The translations under genes and the position numbers were made by a program. Under the pieces are notes generated by a model. That model was not told where the DNA came from. It did not search any database and saw nothing but the letters and a program-made list of their open reading frames with translations. A stretch of DNA of 64,000 nucleotides from Streptomyces sp. NRRL F-5122 (GTDB lineage Bacteria; Actinomycetota; Actinomycetes; Streptomycetales; Streptomycetaceae). The DNA is taken from contig NZ_LMWH01000194.1 in NCBI RefSeq assembly GCF_001507435.1, positions 1 through 64,000 of the forward strand. Reading direction: 5' to 3'. Positions 8,049-16,926 of this stretch are shown here, one piece after another. The number at the start of each line of letters is the position of its first letter. The stretch's first letter is position 1.

Positions 8049-9404
8049 ATGAGTAGCCCATCCGTCACCGTCCGCGGGAATTCTCGGCACGCGGTTGTCA
8101 TTGGCGGGAGCATCGCAGGACTCCTTGCCGCACGCGCCCTCCACGACAGGTTCGACAAGGTCACGGTCGTCGACCGCGACACCCTGCCCGACACGGCGGC
8201 GCCGCGACGGGGTGTGCCGCAGAGCCGGCAACTGCACGGCCTTCTGGCGAGTGGCACGGCGGCATTGGAGGAGCTCCTTCCGGGCATCACGGAGGAACTG
8301 GTCGACGAGGGCGCACCGCGTGGCGATCTGCAAAAGGACGCTCTCTGGTATCTCGACGGGCATCTCATGCGTCAGGCCGAGTCCGGAATCATCGGTATAG
8401 CGCCGACCCGTCCGTTGCTCGAGCACGTGATCCGCCGACGCGTCGCGACGTCTCTTCCCGGCGTCACCGTCATGGACGCCTGTGAGGTGACAGGTCTTGT
8501 CACGGACCGGCGGGGCGATCGGGTGTCCGGCGTCCGCCTCTATCAACCCGGCGTGAACGCGCAGGAGTACGAGATGCCCGCCGATCTCGTCGTCGACGCG
8601 TCCGGACGTGGATCGCGGGCCGGTGTATGGCTGTCGCAGCTCGGCTTCCCCACGGCGTCGGAATCCACGATCCGCGTTGACATGGTCTATGTGCACCGGC
8701 ACTACCGCAGTGAACCGGGCCTGTTGGACGGAAAGCTGGCGGTGAGTTTCACCGCCTCCCCCGGTCAGCCCCGGTCGGCGAACGTCCTGCGACAGGAAGG
8801 CGGGCGCTTCTCCCTCGCGCTGACAGGCATGTTGGGCGAGGAACCGCCGACGGATCCCGACGGGATGCTCGCTTTCGCCGAGTCCCTTGGCGCTCCCCGG
8901 ATCGTCGAGATCCTGAAGACCGCCGAGCCGTTGAGCGAGCCGGCGAAGATGCGCTATCCACAGAGTGTCCGCCGGCACCACGAGAAGGTGGACCGGCAGC
9001 CGGAGGGGCTGGTCATCCTCGGTGACGCACTGTGCAGTTTCAATCCCGTCTACGGTCAGGGCATGAGCGTGGCCGCGATGGAGGCCGTCCTGCTCAGCAG
9101 TTTGCTGCGCGAAGGGGTCGAGAACCTGCCTCGGCGTTTCTACCGGTCGGCCGCGAAGCTCCTCGACACACCTTGGGCGCTTTCGGCGGGTGGCGACCTG
9201 CGCTTTCCCGAAGTGGAAGGCAAGCGGACGCCCATTGACAGACTCATGAACCGGTATCTCGACCGCTATCGACGAGCCGCCACCGTAGATGCCGGACTCG
9301 GCCGGACTCTGCTCGGTGTGATCAACCTGCTCGAGCCCCCCACGCGCCTGCTTTCACCGTCGCTTGTTCTACGCACTCTGCGTACGAAGCCTGCCTCCGC
9401 CTAG
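8049..9404 (+). CDS. FAD-dependent monooxygenase / oxidoreductase
   Basis: A 451-residue flavoprotein of the aromatic-hydroxylase-like group. The FAD-binding GxGxxG-type loop VVIGGSIAGLLAARAL is at residues 16-31. The second FAD motif, GDALCSFNPVYGQGMSVAAM, starts near residue 324. The RGVPQSRQLHGLL segment is typical of tryptophan-halogenase- and geranylgeranyl-reductase-like relatives. It probably oxidises a small-molecule substrate in secondary metabolism; the substrate cannot be read from sequence. ATG 8049 follows GAAAG. It is the best-preserved enzyme of the accessory block and has a SARP-type promoter, so one of the two neighbouring SARPs may control it. Confidence 0.85.
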   Translation: MSSPSVTVRGNSRHAVVIGGSIAGLLAARALHDRFDKVTVVDRDTLPDTAAPRRGVPQSRQLHGLLASGTAALEELLPGITEELVDEGAPRGDLQKDALWYLDGHLMRQAESGIIGIAPTRPLLEHVIRRRVATSLPGVTVMDACEVTGLVTDRRGDRVSGVRLYQPGVNAQEYEMPADLVVDASGRGSRAGVWLSQLGFPTASESTIRVDMVYVHRHYRSEPGLLDGKLAVSFTASPGQPRSANVLRQEGGRFSLALTGMLGEEPPTDPDGMLAFAESLGAPRIVEILKTAEPLSEPAKMRYPQSVRRHHEKVDRQPEGLVILGDALCSFNPVYGQGMSVAAMEAVLLSSLLREGVENLPRRFYRSAAKLLDTPWALSAGGDLRFPEVEGKRTPIDRLMNRYLDRYRRAATVDAGLGRTLLGVINLLEPPTRLLSPSLVLRTLRTKPASA

Positions 9405-9515
9405 AGAATCACGCCGGTGGACTTACACGAACGGGGCGGCGCACACCGACGGACTGTCGGGGTACGCCGCCCTCGGGTGGGACGGGCGCGGAGGTGACCC
9501 GCGTCGGCACGGCGG

Positions 9516-10307
9516 TTACTTCGGGTCGTCGTTGAACTTCGAGGTCGACCAGAAGTAGCCGAGTACCGCGAGGCCCAGGCACCAGACGACGGCGAGCCAT
9601 CCGTTGTTGCCGATGCCGCTGCCGAGCAGCAGGCCACGCAGGGTCTCGATGGCGGGCGTGAACGGCTGGTACTCGGCGATCGGCTGGAACCAGCCCGGCA
9701 TCGCGTCGATGGGGACGAAGGCGCTGGACAGCAACGGCAGCAGGATCAGCGGCATCGCGTTGTTGCCTGCGGCCTCGGCGTTCGGACTGACCAGGCCCAT
9801 GCCGACCGCGATCCAGGTGAGCGCCATGGCGAAGAGCACAAGCAGTCCGAACGCCGCGAGCCACTCCAGAACGGTGGCGTCGGTGGAGCGGAAGCCGATC
9901 GCCACGGCGAGTGCACCGACGAGAACCACGCTGATGATCGACTGGAGCACGCTGCCGATCACGTGTCCGACGATCACGGAACCGCGGTGGATCGCCATCG
10001 TACGGAAGCGGGCGATGATGCCCTCGGTCATGTCGTTGGAGACGGAGACCGCGGTCCCGACCACGGTGCTGCCGACGGTCATCAGCAGCAGGCCCGGGAC
10101 GATGTAGGCGATGTACTCGGTGCGGTCGGGACCGCCGCCGCCGATCCCGGCACTCATGGTGTCGCCGAAGATGTAGACGAAGAGCAGCAGCAGCATGACC
10201 GGCGTGAGCAGCAGGTTCAGGGTGAGCGACGGGTAGCGACGGGCATGCAGCAGGTTGCGCCGCAGCATCGTGGAGCAGTCGCGTACGGCGAGGGAGAGGG
10301 AACTCAT
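9516..10307 (-). CDS. ABC-2 type exporter permease (DrrB-like)
   Basis: A 263-residue membrane protein with about six hydrophobic segments and the ABC-2 permease signature around GLVSPNAEAAGNNAMPLILL. The N-terminus (LHARRYPSLTLNLLLTPVML) matches daunorubicin-resistance DrrB-like permeases. It would form the channel with the ATPase encoded just upstream, which it overlaps by four bases (ATGA). Likely role: export of a drug-like or lipid molecule from the cytoplasm. No substrate evidence beyond the nearby biosynthetic-type genes. Confidence 0.9.
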   Translation of the reverse strand: MSSLSLAVRDCSTMLRRNLLHARRYPSLTLNLLLTPVMLLLLFVYIFGDTMSAGIGGGGPDRTEYIAYIVPGLLLMTVGSTVVGTAVSVSNDMTEGIIARFRTMAIHRGSVIVGHVIGSVLQSIISVVLVGALAVAIGFRSTDATVLEWLAAFGLLVLFAMALTWIAVGMGLVSPNAEAAGNNAMPLILLPLLSSAFVPIDAMPGWFQPIAEYQPFTPAIETLRGLLLGSGIGNNGWLAVVWCLGLAVLGYFWSTSKFNDDPK

Positions 10308-11266
10308 CGGACGGACTCCTTGGGCTGGTCGGGGACGCCGGCGCCGCCGGTCAGGGCGAAGAAAACGTCGTCGAGGTCGGGGGTGTGGACGGTCAGTTCG
10401 TCGGCCTCGATGCCGGCCGAGTCCAGCCGATCGAGGATGGAACGCAGTTCACGCTGGCTGCCGTCGCTCGGGAGTTGCAGCGCGAGTGCCTCGTCGTCCC
10501 GGGAGGCCTCGCGGAGTGCGGTGGCGGCGCTCCGGTAGGCGGCCGGGTCGGTGAAGCGGAGCCGGACGTGTCCGCCGGGGACGAGCCGCTTCAGCTCCTC
10601 GGCGGTGCCCTCAGCGGCGACCCTGCCGTCGTTGAGCACGGCGATGCGGTCGGCCAACTCGTCGGCCTCCTCCAGGTACTGGGTGGTGAGGAAGACGGTG
10701 ACGCCGTCGGAGACGAGTTCGCGGACGATCCGCCACATGTTGTGGCGCGAGCGCGGGTCGAGGCCGGTGGTCGGCTCGTCGAGGAAGATGATCCGCGGGT
10801 TGCCGACCAGGGTCATGGCGATGTCCAGGCGCCGCTTCATACCGCCGGAGTAGGTGGAAGCGGGTTTCTTCGCGGCCTCGGTGAGGTCGAAGCGCTCCAG
10901 CAGCCGGGCGGTGACCTGCCGCCCCTCGTGCTTGGACAGATGGTGCAGGTCCGCCATGAGGAGCATGTTCTCCTCACCGGTGATCAGGCTGTCGACGGCG
11001 GAGAACTGCCCGGTGACACCGATCGCGGCGCGCAGGGCCTGCGCTTCGGTGGCCAGGTCGTGGCCGCCGACGCGGATCCGGCCACTGGCGGGGTCGGGGG
11101 AGATGAGGGTGGACAGGATCTTGACGGCGGTGGTCTTGCCCGCGCCGTTCGGGCCGAGCAAGCAGAAGATCGTTCCTTCCGGGACTGCCAGGTCGACGCC
11201 GTCGAGGACGGTCTTGTCGCCGTAGGACTTGCGCAGCCCCTCGGCAGCGATGGCCAGTTCGGTCAT
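10304..11266 (-). CDS. ABC exporter ATP-binding protein (DrrA-like)
   Basis: A 320-residue ATPase with Walker A GPNGAGKTT, a signature variant STYSGGMKRRLDIAMTL, and Walker B IIFLDEPTTGLDPRSRH, all typical of DrrA/CcmA-like exporters. The long C-terminal domain after residue 220 is also DrrA-like. It is coupled by ATGA to the permease and follows the DUF4097 gene after 14 bases, forming a three-gene minus-strand operon. It should energise efflux by the DrrB-like partner. Walker and D-loop residues look intact. Confidence 0.92.
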   Translation of the reverse strand: MTELAIAAEGLRKSYGDKTVLDGVDLAVPEGTIFCLLGPNGAGKTTAVKILSTLISPDPASGRIRVGGHDLATEAQALRAAIGVTGQFSAVDSLITGEENMLLMADLHHLSKHEGRQVTARLLERFDLTEAAKKPASTYSGGMKRRLDIAMTLVGNPRIIFLDEPTTGLDPRSRHNMWRIVRELVSDGVTVFLTTQYLEEADELADRIAVLNDGRVAAEGTAEELKRLVPGGHVRLRFTDPAAYRSAATALREASRDDEALALQLPSDGSQRELRSILDRLDSAGIEADELTVHTPDLDDVFFALTGGAGVPDQPKESVR

Positions 11267-11280
11267 GGTGGGAGGCTCCT

Positions 11281-11949
11281 TCAGAGGCTGCGGGCGGTGA
11301 TGTCGCCGTAGGCGGTGGTCGCGTGGACGGTCAGCTCGGCCGTGCCTTCGGTGTTCTTGAATGCGTTGTGGATCCGGCCGTGGCCGGTGCCGGCGTCCAG
11401 GGAGGCGGAGACTCCGTGAGCGGCACCGACCGACACCTCGCCGTGCTCGGTGCGCAGTGTGACCGTGCCGCGCACGGCCTCGGTGATGTGGATGTCGCCC
11501 TCTTGCGTGCTGATCTCCGCAGCGCCACCCAGGCGGCCGACCGTGACGTCTCCGGCGAGGACGGTGAGACGGACGCTCGCTGCCTCGTCGACCTCGACCG
11601 CGCCTTGCGCGCCCTCGAAGACGACGTCGCCGAGCTGTCCGACGCCCCGGAACCCGGCGCCGGCCGCCTTCGCCTCGACGTGGGAACCGACGGGCAGTTG
11701 GACGGTCACCTCGATGGATCCGGGGTTGCCGAGCATCCGGTTCTTCGCCGTCGAGGCCTCGATCCGCAGAACGCCGTCGGCGTATTCGACCGTGGTCTGC
11801 TCCGCCGCCTTCACATCGCGGCCCTTCGAGGCATCCACGGGCAGGACCTCGACCACGGTGTCGGCCCGGTCGGCGGCGATGAGCTGGATGCGTCCCGCAG
11901 GGATGTCGAGGACGGCCGAGACCGGGGCGGGGGTGTCGAACCTCTGCAT
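11281..11949 (-). CDS. DUF4097-family beta-repeat protein
   Basis: A 222-residue protein with alternating short beta strands, glycine turns and the ending TAYGDITARSL, characteristic of the DUF4097 adhesin-like family. It has no signal peptide or membrane helix, so it is probably cytoplasmic. It starts MQRFDTPAPVSAVLDIPAGR at 11949, preceded by GGAG. In actinobacteria these genes frequently precede DrrAB-type ABC genes, as here; the molecular role is not known. The promoter region upstream holds a 16-bp palindrome and repeated CGTTGCA words. Confidence 0.85.
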   Translation of the reverse strand: MQRFDTPAPVSAVLDIPAGRIQLIAADRADTVVEVLPVDASKGRDVKAAEQTTVEYADGVLRIEASTAKNRMLGNPGSIEVTVQLPVGSHVEAKAAGAGFRGVGQLGDVVFEGAQGAVEVDEAASVRLTVLAGDVTVGRLGGAAEISTQEGDIHITEAVRGTVTLRTEHGEVSVGAAHGVSASLDAGTGHGRIHNAFKNTEGTAELTVHATTAYGDITARSL

Positions 11950-12280
11950 CGTGCGCTCCTTCTTCTGCGTCGCGCGCCCCTTCGAGCGCCTTTCCTAACG
12001 ACGGAAACGCTACGTTGCATTCAAAAGTCTGGCAACAAGCTTGTTGCGCTAAACCACCATAATCGCAGGTAGATTGCTAAGAATCGTTGCACTGGATGGA
12101 AATCTAACGCAACGCACTCCACTGCGTTCGTTGCAATGAATAGAGGTGAACGCTATACCGCAGACCCGCGGACCGGTCAGCGCCTCCACCCCCGGCCGGA
12201 GCCCACGTCGAGAACATCGGCCGCTCCGCGGAGCAGGACCGCGAAGTCCAGACGGTGCGATGCGCGAGACGTTCAGCGCC
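11950..12280. promoter_or_regulatory. Palindrome-rich control region of the DUF4097-ABC operon
   Basis: A 331-base gap with no gene I can support. It holds the perfect 16-bp palindrome GCAACAAGCTTGTTGC (12032-12047), three copies of CGTTGCA (12013-12019, 12085-12091, 12129-12135) and a short inverted repeat AACGCA-CTCCAC-TGCGTT (12106-12123). The half-site GCAAC/GTTGC is common to all. The local base composition is AT-richer than the surroundings. It looks like a multi-site operator for a TetR- or MarR-like regulator not encoded next to it. Confidence 0.65.
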
Positions 12281-15175
12281 TCATTGCCGTAGCTCGCGAT
12301 CGAGTCGGCCATGCGGCGGCATGACACCGTGCAAGGACAGCAACGCGTGGGTCCCCACCGTTTCGGCCGCCCCGGTGTGCGACTCAGGGGCGGATGAGCC
12401 CCGTTGGTTCAGCTTGGTGCGGAGCGCGTTGGCCCACGGCGGATCCAATTCGGTCATGATGGCCAGGGACGCCTGCCAGTTCCTGCGAGCGGCCTCTGTG
12501 TCGCCCGCGACGGAACGGACGTCCCCAAGACGGCTCAACGCGCAGCCCTCGTTGTAGAGCGCGCGGCACGAACGGAACAGTTCGACGGCTCTTAGTTCGT
12601 ATCCCACGGCCAGGTCGTACTGACCCAGGTGCGCATGGGCGAAGGCCAAGGTGTCCAGGGTCCGGGCCACGTTCATCGGCTCCGTGCTCTCGTCGAAGCA
12701 CTCGAGTGCCGACTGCGCGTGGAGAACGGCCTCCTCGCTCTTGTCCAGCAGCACCAGGAACCAGGCGATGGCGTAGAGGCACCGTCCCGCCATGATCGTC
12801 TCGTCGTGGGAGCGATAGACGACAAGGGCCTGCTCCGCCTGGTCCACCGCCTCTTGCGGACGGCCGCCCTTGGCCATTACCCAGGCGAGTGCGCGGTGCG
12901 CATGGGCCAGGTCAAGAGGGAGGCCCAGCTCCGCGTAGAGGTCACGTGCGCGCTCCAAGTGGTGTTGCGCCTCCTCGTACCCGTGGACGAGCGAGGTGAC
13001 ACGGCCCAGACGTCGATGCGCGTGCGCATGTGCACGCTGGTCCGCCAGTCGCTGTGCCGAGTCGAACGCCATCCGTTGCACGGACGCCCACTCGTGAAAC
13101 AGACCCGACAACTCGTAGAAGCCGCCCAGTGCGTAGCCCAGCCGCCAGGCGTGTTCGTGCAGACCCGCCTCGGCAGCTCGGCGGATCGCCTCGGTGAGAA
13201 CGCCCCGCTCGGAGGAAAACCACCCCAAGGCGCTTTCAGCGTCCGGGAAGACGGTCGACTCGGACATGGACTCAGGGTCGACGACGGCAGCGGCAGCCCG
13301 TGCGAGAAGCACATAGTGGTCCAGGACGCGTCTGAGGACCGCCTGTTGTTCCGTTTCGGAAGTCTCGGCCTCCACCAATTCGAGGGCGTAGGCCTGGAGG
13401 AGGTCGTGGAGCGTGAATCGGCCCGGCACATGTTCGATCACCAGGTGCGTCTGGCTGAGTTCGGCCAACGATCGGCCGGTCGCGGTGACCGTCATGTCGG
13501 CCAGGGCCGCGGCAGCCGGCACGGAGATGTCCGGACCGGGTCGCAGGGCGAGCAGCCGGAAGAGCCGCGCGGCGCCGGGTGACAGGTTCCGACAGGACCA
13601 CGAGAAGACGTTGCGTATGTCGAGCGCCGAATCGGGTCCCACGAATCCGCTCAACGGGCCCGTCTCCCGCATGTGCTGTGCGACAGACGTCATCGTGAAA
13701 CCGCGGTGGGTGGCCAGCCGCGCGGCGACAATGGCCAGGGCCAGTGGCAACCGGCCGCAGAGCGCGGTGATGTCACGCACCGCCTTCGGTTCGGCGGCCA
13801 ACCGGGCGGAGCCGAGCCGATCGGCCAGCAGCGCCCGTGCGCCCTTCTCGTCCAGGACGCCCAAGTCCACCGGGCGAGCACCCTCGTTCGCCACCAGTCC
13901 CAGCAGCTTGTTGCGGCTGGTGACCAGGACGAGGCTATCCGACGCGCCGGGGAGCAGCGGTCTGACCTGTTCGGAGTCCAGCGCGTTGTCGAGGACGACG
14001 AGCACACGCCGGCCGGCCAGAACACTGCGGTAGAGCGCGGTCTGGCCGTCCGGGTCCCGGGGCATGTGCTGTGGCATGACACCCAATCCGCGCAAAAAGC
14101 CCCGAAGGACGTGCTGCGGACTCAGCGGAGGCTGGGAGGGATCAAAACCGCGGAGGTTGACATAGAGCTGCCCTTCCGGAAATCGGTCGGACAGCCGGTG
14201 CGCCACATGGAGGGCAAGGGCGGTCTTGCCCACTCCGGCCATGCCACCGATCGCGCTGATGACCAACGTTCGGCCGGCACCGGGCGCGGCGACGGCGCCG
14301 CCCACCTCCGCGACCAACCGGGCGACTTCGGCCCGCCTGCCGGTGAACGGCTCGGGGGCCGGCGGCAACTGGGCCGGCGGTACGGATACGGGTGCCGGGG
14401 GCCTGTGCATCGGCAGGCCGGACAGCACGCGCCGATGGGCTTCCCTCAACTCTGCGCCGGGGTCGATGCCCAACTCGTCCGCGAGAACGGCACGCACCGA
14501 CCGGTAGTTGTCCAGGGCCTCCGACTGCCGTCCCGCGGCGGCGAGACACAAGATGAGCCGGGCCTGCAGAGGTTCGTCCAGTGGGTCCCTTCGTACGGCG
14601 ATCTGCAGTGGAGCGAGGACCACCTCGGGTGTGCCGGTCTGCAGGGCGACATCGGCGGCCTCCGCCAGAACGGCGGCATACTCGCGCTGCAACCCGGTGA
14701 ACATCGGGTGCTGGGCCGCTTGGGGGGTGATTCCGCGGACAACGGGAGCCGTCCACAGGGACAGTGCCCGCACCCACAGGTCGAGCGACCCGCGAGAGGC
14801 GGCGGCCGCGCGCGCCTGGCGCACCAGTGAGTGGAACTCCTGGAGATCCAGACAGCCCGGTTCCGTCCGCAGCCGATAGCCTTCGGCACCGGGCAGCAGC
14901 CACTGGCCCGTTGCCCGCCGCTTCAGACCGGGTTCCAGAAGTCGGCGAAGTTCACCGATGTGCCGGTGGACGACGTTCGCGGCATTCTCCGGGGGCCGTT
15001 GCCCCCACAGAACATCGATGAATTCCGCGAGGGTCACCGGCGATCCGTTGCGAACGAGCAGTGCGGCAAGGACGCTACGTCGTTGCGGCGGCCCCAGGAC
15101 GAGGTTCTCCCCTGCGCGCCGCCCTGCCAGTGAGCCGAGCAACGTCCACCGTACGGGTTTCTGAGGCAAATCCAA
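12281..15175 (-). CDS. Large SARP/AfsR-type transcriptional regulator
   Basis: A 964-residue AfsR-like regulator. An OmpR-type winged helix-turn-helix is at residues 10-105, followed by the bacterial transcriptional activation (BTAD) domain to about residue 255. An NB-ARC ATPase with Walker A GMAGVGKT at 311-318 and Walker B RVLVVLDNALD near 390 comes next. Tetratricopeptide-like repeats lie beyond residue 680. Such proteins bind 11-bp-period direct repeats and activate antibiotic genes, with ATP and the TPR part modulating them. The start is uncertain: the long frame opens with TTG at 15175 and no clear ribosome binding site. It is divergent from the damaged acyl-CoA synthetase gene. Confidence 0.9.
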   Translation of the reverse strand: MDLPQKPVRWTLLGSLAGRRAGENLVLGPPQRRSVLAALLVRNGSPVTLAEFIDVLWGQRPPENAANVVHRHIGELRRLLEPGLKRRATGQWLLPGAEGYRLRTEPGCLDLQEFHSLVRQARAAAASRGSLDLWVRALSLWTAPVVRGITPQAAQHPMFTGLQREYAAVLAEAADVALQTGTPEVVLAPLQIAVRRDPLDEPLQARLILCLAAAGRQSEALDNYRSVRAVLADELGIDPGAELREAHRRVLSGLPMHRPPAPVSVPPAQLPPAPEPFTGRRAEVARLVAEVGGAVAAPGAGRTLVISAIGGMAGVGKTALALHVAHRLSDRFPEGQLYVNLRGFDPSQPPLSPQHVLRGFLRGLGVMPQHMPRDPDGQTALYRSVLAGRRVLVVLDNALDSEQVRPLLPGASDSLVLVTSRNKLLGLVANEGARPVDLGVLDEKGARALLADRLGSARLAAEPKAVRDITALCGRLPLALAIVAARLATHRGFTMTSVAQHMRETGPLSGFVGPDSALDIRNVFSWSCRNLSPGAARLFRLLALRPGPDISVPAAAALADMTVTATGRSLAELSQTHLVIEHVPGRFTLHDLLQAYALELVEAETSETEQQAVLRRVLDHYVLLARAAAAVVDPESMSESTVFPDAESALGWFSSERGVLTEAIRRAAEAGLHEHAWRLGYALGGFYELSGLFHEWASVQRMAFDSAQRLADQRAHAHAHRRLGRVTSLVHGYEEAQHHLERARDLYAELGLPLDLAHAHRALAWVMAKGGRPQEAVDQAEQALVVYRSHDETIMAGRCLYAIAWFLVLLDKSEEAVLHAQSALECFDESTEPMNVARTLDTLAFAHAHLGQYDLAVGYELRAVELFRSCRALYNEGCALSRLGDVRSVAGDTEAARRNWQASLAIMTELDPPWANALRTKLNQRGSSAPESHTGAAETVGTHALLSLHGVMPPHGRLDRELRQ

Positions 15176-15186
15176 CGTAAAATCGT

Positions 15187-15218
15187 CCGAACTTCGACCG
15201 TCTCCAACGGTCTATAGT
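15187..15218 (+). promoter_or_regulatory. Candidate promoter between the large SARP and the acyl-CoA synthetase remnant
   Basis: A good -10 hexamer TATAGT (15213-15218) is preceded by an inverted repeat GACCGT/ACGGTC (15196-15201 and 15207-15212). Alternatively, loose 7-base repeats CCGAACT and CCGTCTC at 11-base spacing end 8 bases before the -10. Either the large SARP or another factor may bind. The same AT-rich stretch can serve the divergent SARP gene. Confidence 0.4.
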
Positions 15219-15302
15219 AACGAATGACGAATATGCCGAACGGTCCGGTTATGTTACGGGCGCGTTCTGCAACTCCATCAAGAGAAACCGGCTGCGACGA
15301 CC

Positions 15303-16409
15303 ATGCGACAGGCCATCGGACGCGAATCGACTGCCGGTGGACTCGCCCTGCGGGCACTACGCCGGTACCCGAATCGCATCGCGTTCGCATGGGACGGCTC
15401 TTCCCTGACGTATGCGGCCGCCCTCGCTCTGATCGGCAGGATGCAGGCGGTGTTCGCCGGTCACGGTCTACGGCCAGGACAGTGCATGGCCCTGCTGTCC
15501 GGAAACCGCGCGGAAGCCTGGTGCGCGGGCGTCGCCGCACAGGCTTTCGGCCTCACGGTCACCTGGTTGCACCCCTTGGCCCCGGCCGAAGACCACGCTC
15601 ATCAACTGAACGACGCCGGTGCGGACGTTCTGCTGGTCGACGTGCGCCGATTCGCAGAGTGCGGTGGGGCACTGGCAGCACACGTCGGTGGACTCCGGGT
15701 GGTGTTCACCGTGGGCCCCGCCGACTACGGCACCGATCTGCTGCGGGAGGCGGAACACGTCGGTCCGTCCATGGCCAGGGACGTGGCCACCCCGGAGGGG
15801 ATCGCGTCCTTGTCCCTGGCTCCCCCGTTGATCTACGCGCTCCTCGACGATCCCGCCCTGCGCACAGCCGATCTGGCCTCGTTGGAGCTTCTCCTGTACG
15901 GCGCTTCGGCCATCACGCCTGACCGCCTTGCCGAAGGCCTCGACCGCATCGGGGGCGTCTTCTCCCAGTTCTACGGTCAGACCGAGTGCTATCCCATCTC
16001 ACTGCTCCGCCGCACTGAGCACGACCCGGAAAGACCCGAACTGCTGACGTCCGCCGGACAGCCCGTCACGGCATCCACCGTCGCCATTCTGGATGACGAG
16101 GGCAATGAGGTGAGCACCGGCAACACGGGCGAGATCTGCGTGCGAAGCCCGCTGGCCATGAACGGCTATCACCGCCGGCCCGGACTCACGGAGGAGGTCT
16201 TCGCTCACGGGTGGCTCCACACCGGAGACATCGGCAGGGTCGACGATCGCGGATATGTCTTCATCGTCGACCGAAAGAAAGACATGATCATCAGAAACGG
16301 TGTCAACGTCTTCTCGCGGGGCGTCGAAAACGCCCTGTCCGAGCACCCGGCCGTCTCACAAGCGGCCGTCTTCGGCACGCCTGACGCCGTCACGGGTGAG
16401 GCGGTCAAT
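15303..16409 (+). pseudogene. Acyl-CoA synthetase/AMP-ligase remnant with internal deletion and lost C-terminus
   Basis: The reading frame looks like an ANL-family acyl-CoA synthetase through PAVSQAAVFGTPDAVTGEAV at about 16400. The phosphate-binding A3 loop (consensus TSGTTGxPKG) is absent. The sequence jumps from ARDVATPEGIASL to SLAPPLIYALLDDPALRTAD, where family members have roughly 80-90 more residues. After GEAV the frame continues to 16766 in unrelated sequence, so the lysine-bearing C-terminal domain is also gone. Motifs FSQFYGQTECYPIS, GWLHTGDIGRVDD and DRKKDMIIRNGVNVFSRGVE remain. Without the A3 loop and C-domain it should not adenylate. It probably once activated an acyl substrate for the local pathway. 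Confidence 0.8.
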
Positions 16410-16808
16410 TCGTCACATCGGCAGTTTAGCTGCTCGATATCACTCGGCCGCACCACCCATGGGCCATGGCCCTCGATATTCGAGAGGTTCTCCGGAACCG
16501 CGGAATCAATCGTGGCACAGTCCGGTCGACACCTCATCACATGTCCCGGCGGAGGCACTCAGGCCGTGCCGCCGGTCGGGCCCACGACGAACCGGCTGCC
16601 GTCGACGGCCTCGCCGCTCGTCTCGCCGACGTTCGAACCCCTGGCGAGACGATGGACCGGCCGACCCGGGCAGTCGCCTGGTCGGGACCTTGCCGTCGGC
16701 GAGGACAGGGGCCGAGCGCGGTGCCGCAGGAACCATTCAACGGGACGCCTGTCAACGGAGCGTTGATGCCACGTTGACGCACGTCCCGGGAATCGTCCTC
16801 ACGCATGC
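16410..16808. other. Non-coding scar downstream of the acyl-CoA synthetase remnant
   Basis: About 400 bases with no recognisable gene. The synthetase frame stays open to 16766 but encodes no family sequence. The stretch includes the perfect inverted repeat GTCAACG/CGTTGAC, with 14 bases between the arms, near 16756-16783, ahead of the small SARP promoter. It probably formed when the 3' part of the synthetase gene was deleted. Confidence 0.45.
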
Positions 16809-16840
16809 GGCACTTGTTGGGCACTTGGCCCGGATAGCTT
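16809..16840 (+). promoter_or_regulatory. SARP-type direct repeats and -10 before the small SARP gene
   Basis: GGCACTT occurs twice, at 16809-16815 and 16820-16826, an 11-base period. Exactly 8 bases later comes TAGCTT (16835-16840), a -10-like hexamer. Sequence and geometry match the element in front of the FAD monooxygenase at 7939-7970, implying one SARP controls both, probably including autoactivation. Confidence 0.7.
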
Positions 16841-16926
16841 CGAGTGCCGGAATTGCGACTCGATTGCCGGTGCACTCCCTGGCGGGTCCAGGAGGTGCCG
16901 TTACAAGCCCCACAGAGACACGGATC

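Noticed and set aside
16410..16808. C-terminal continuation of the acyl-CoA synthetase
   Set aside because: The frame stays open but lacks the conserved lysine region and any family sequence after GEAV.
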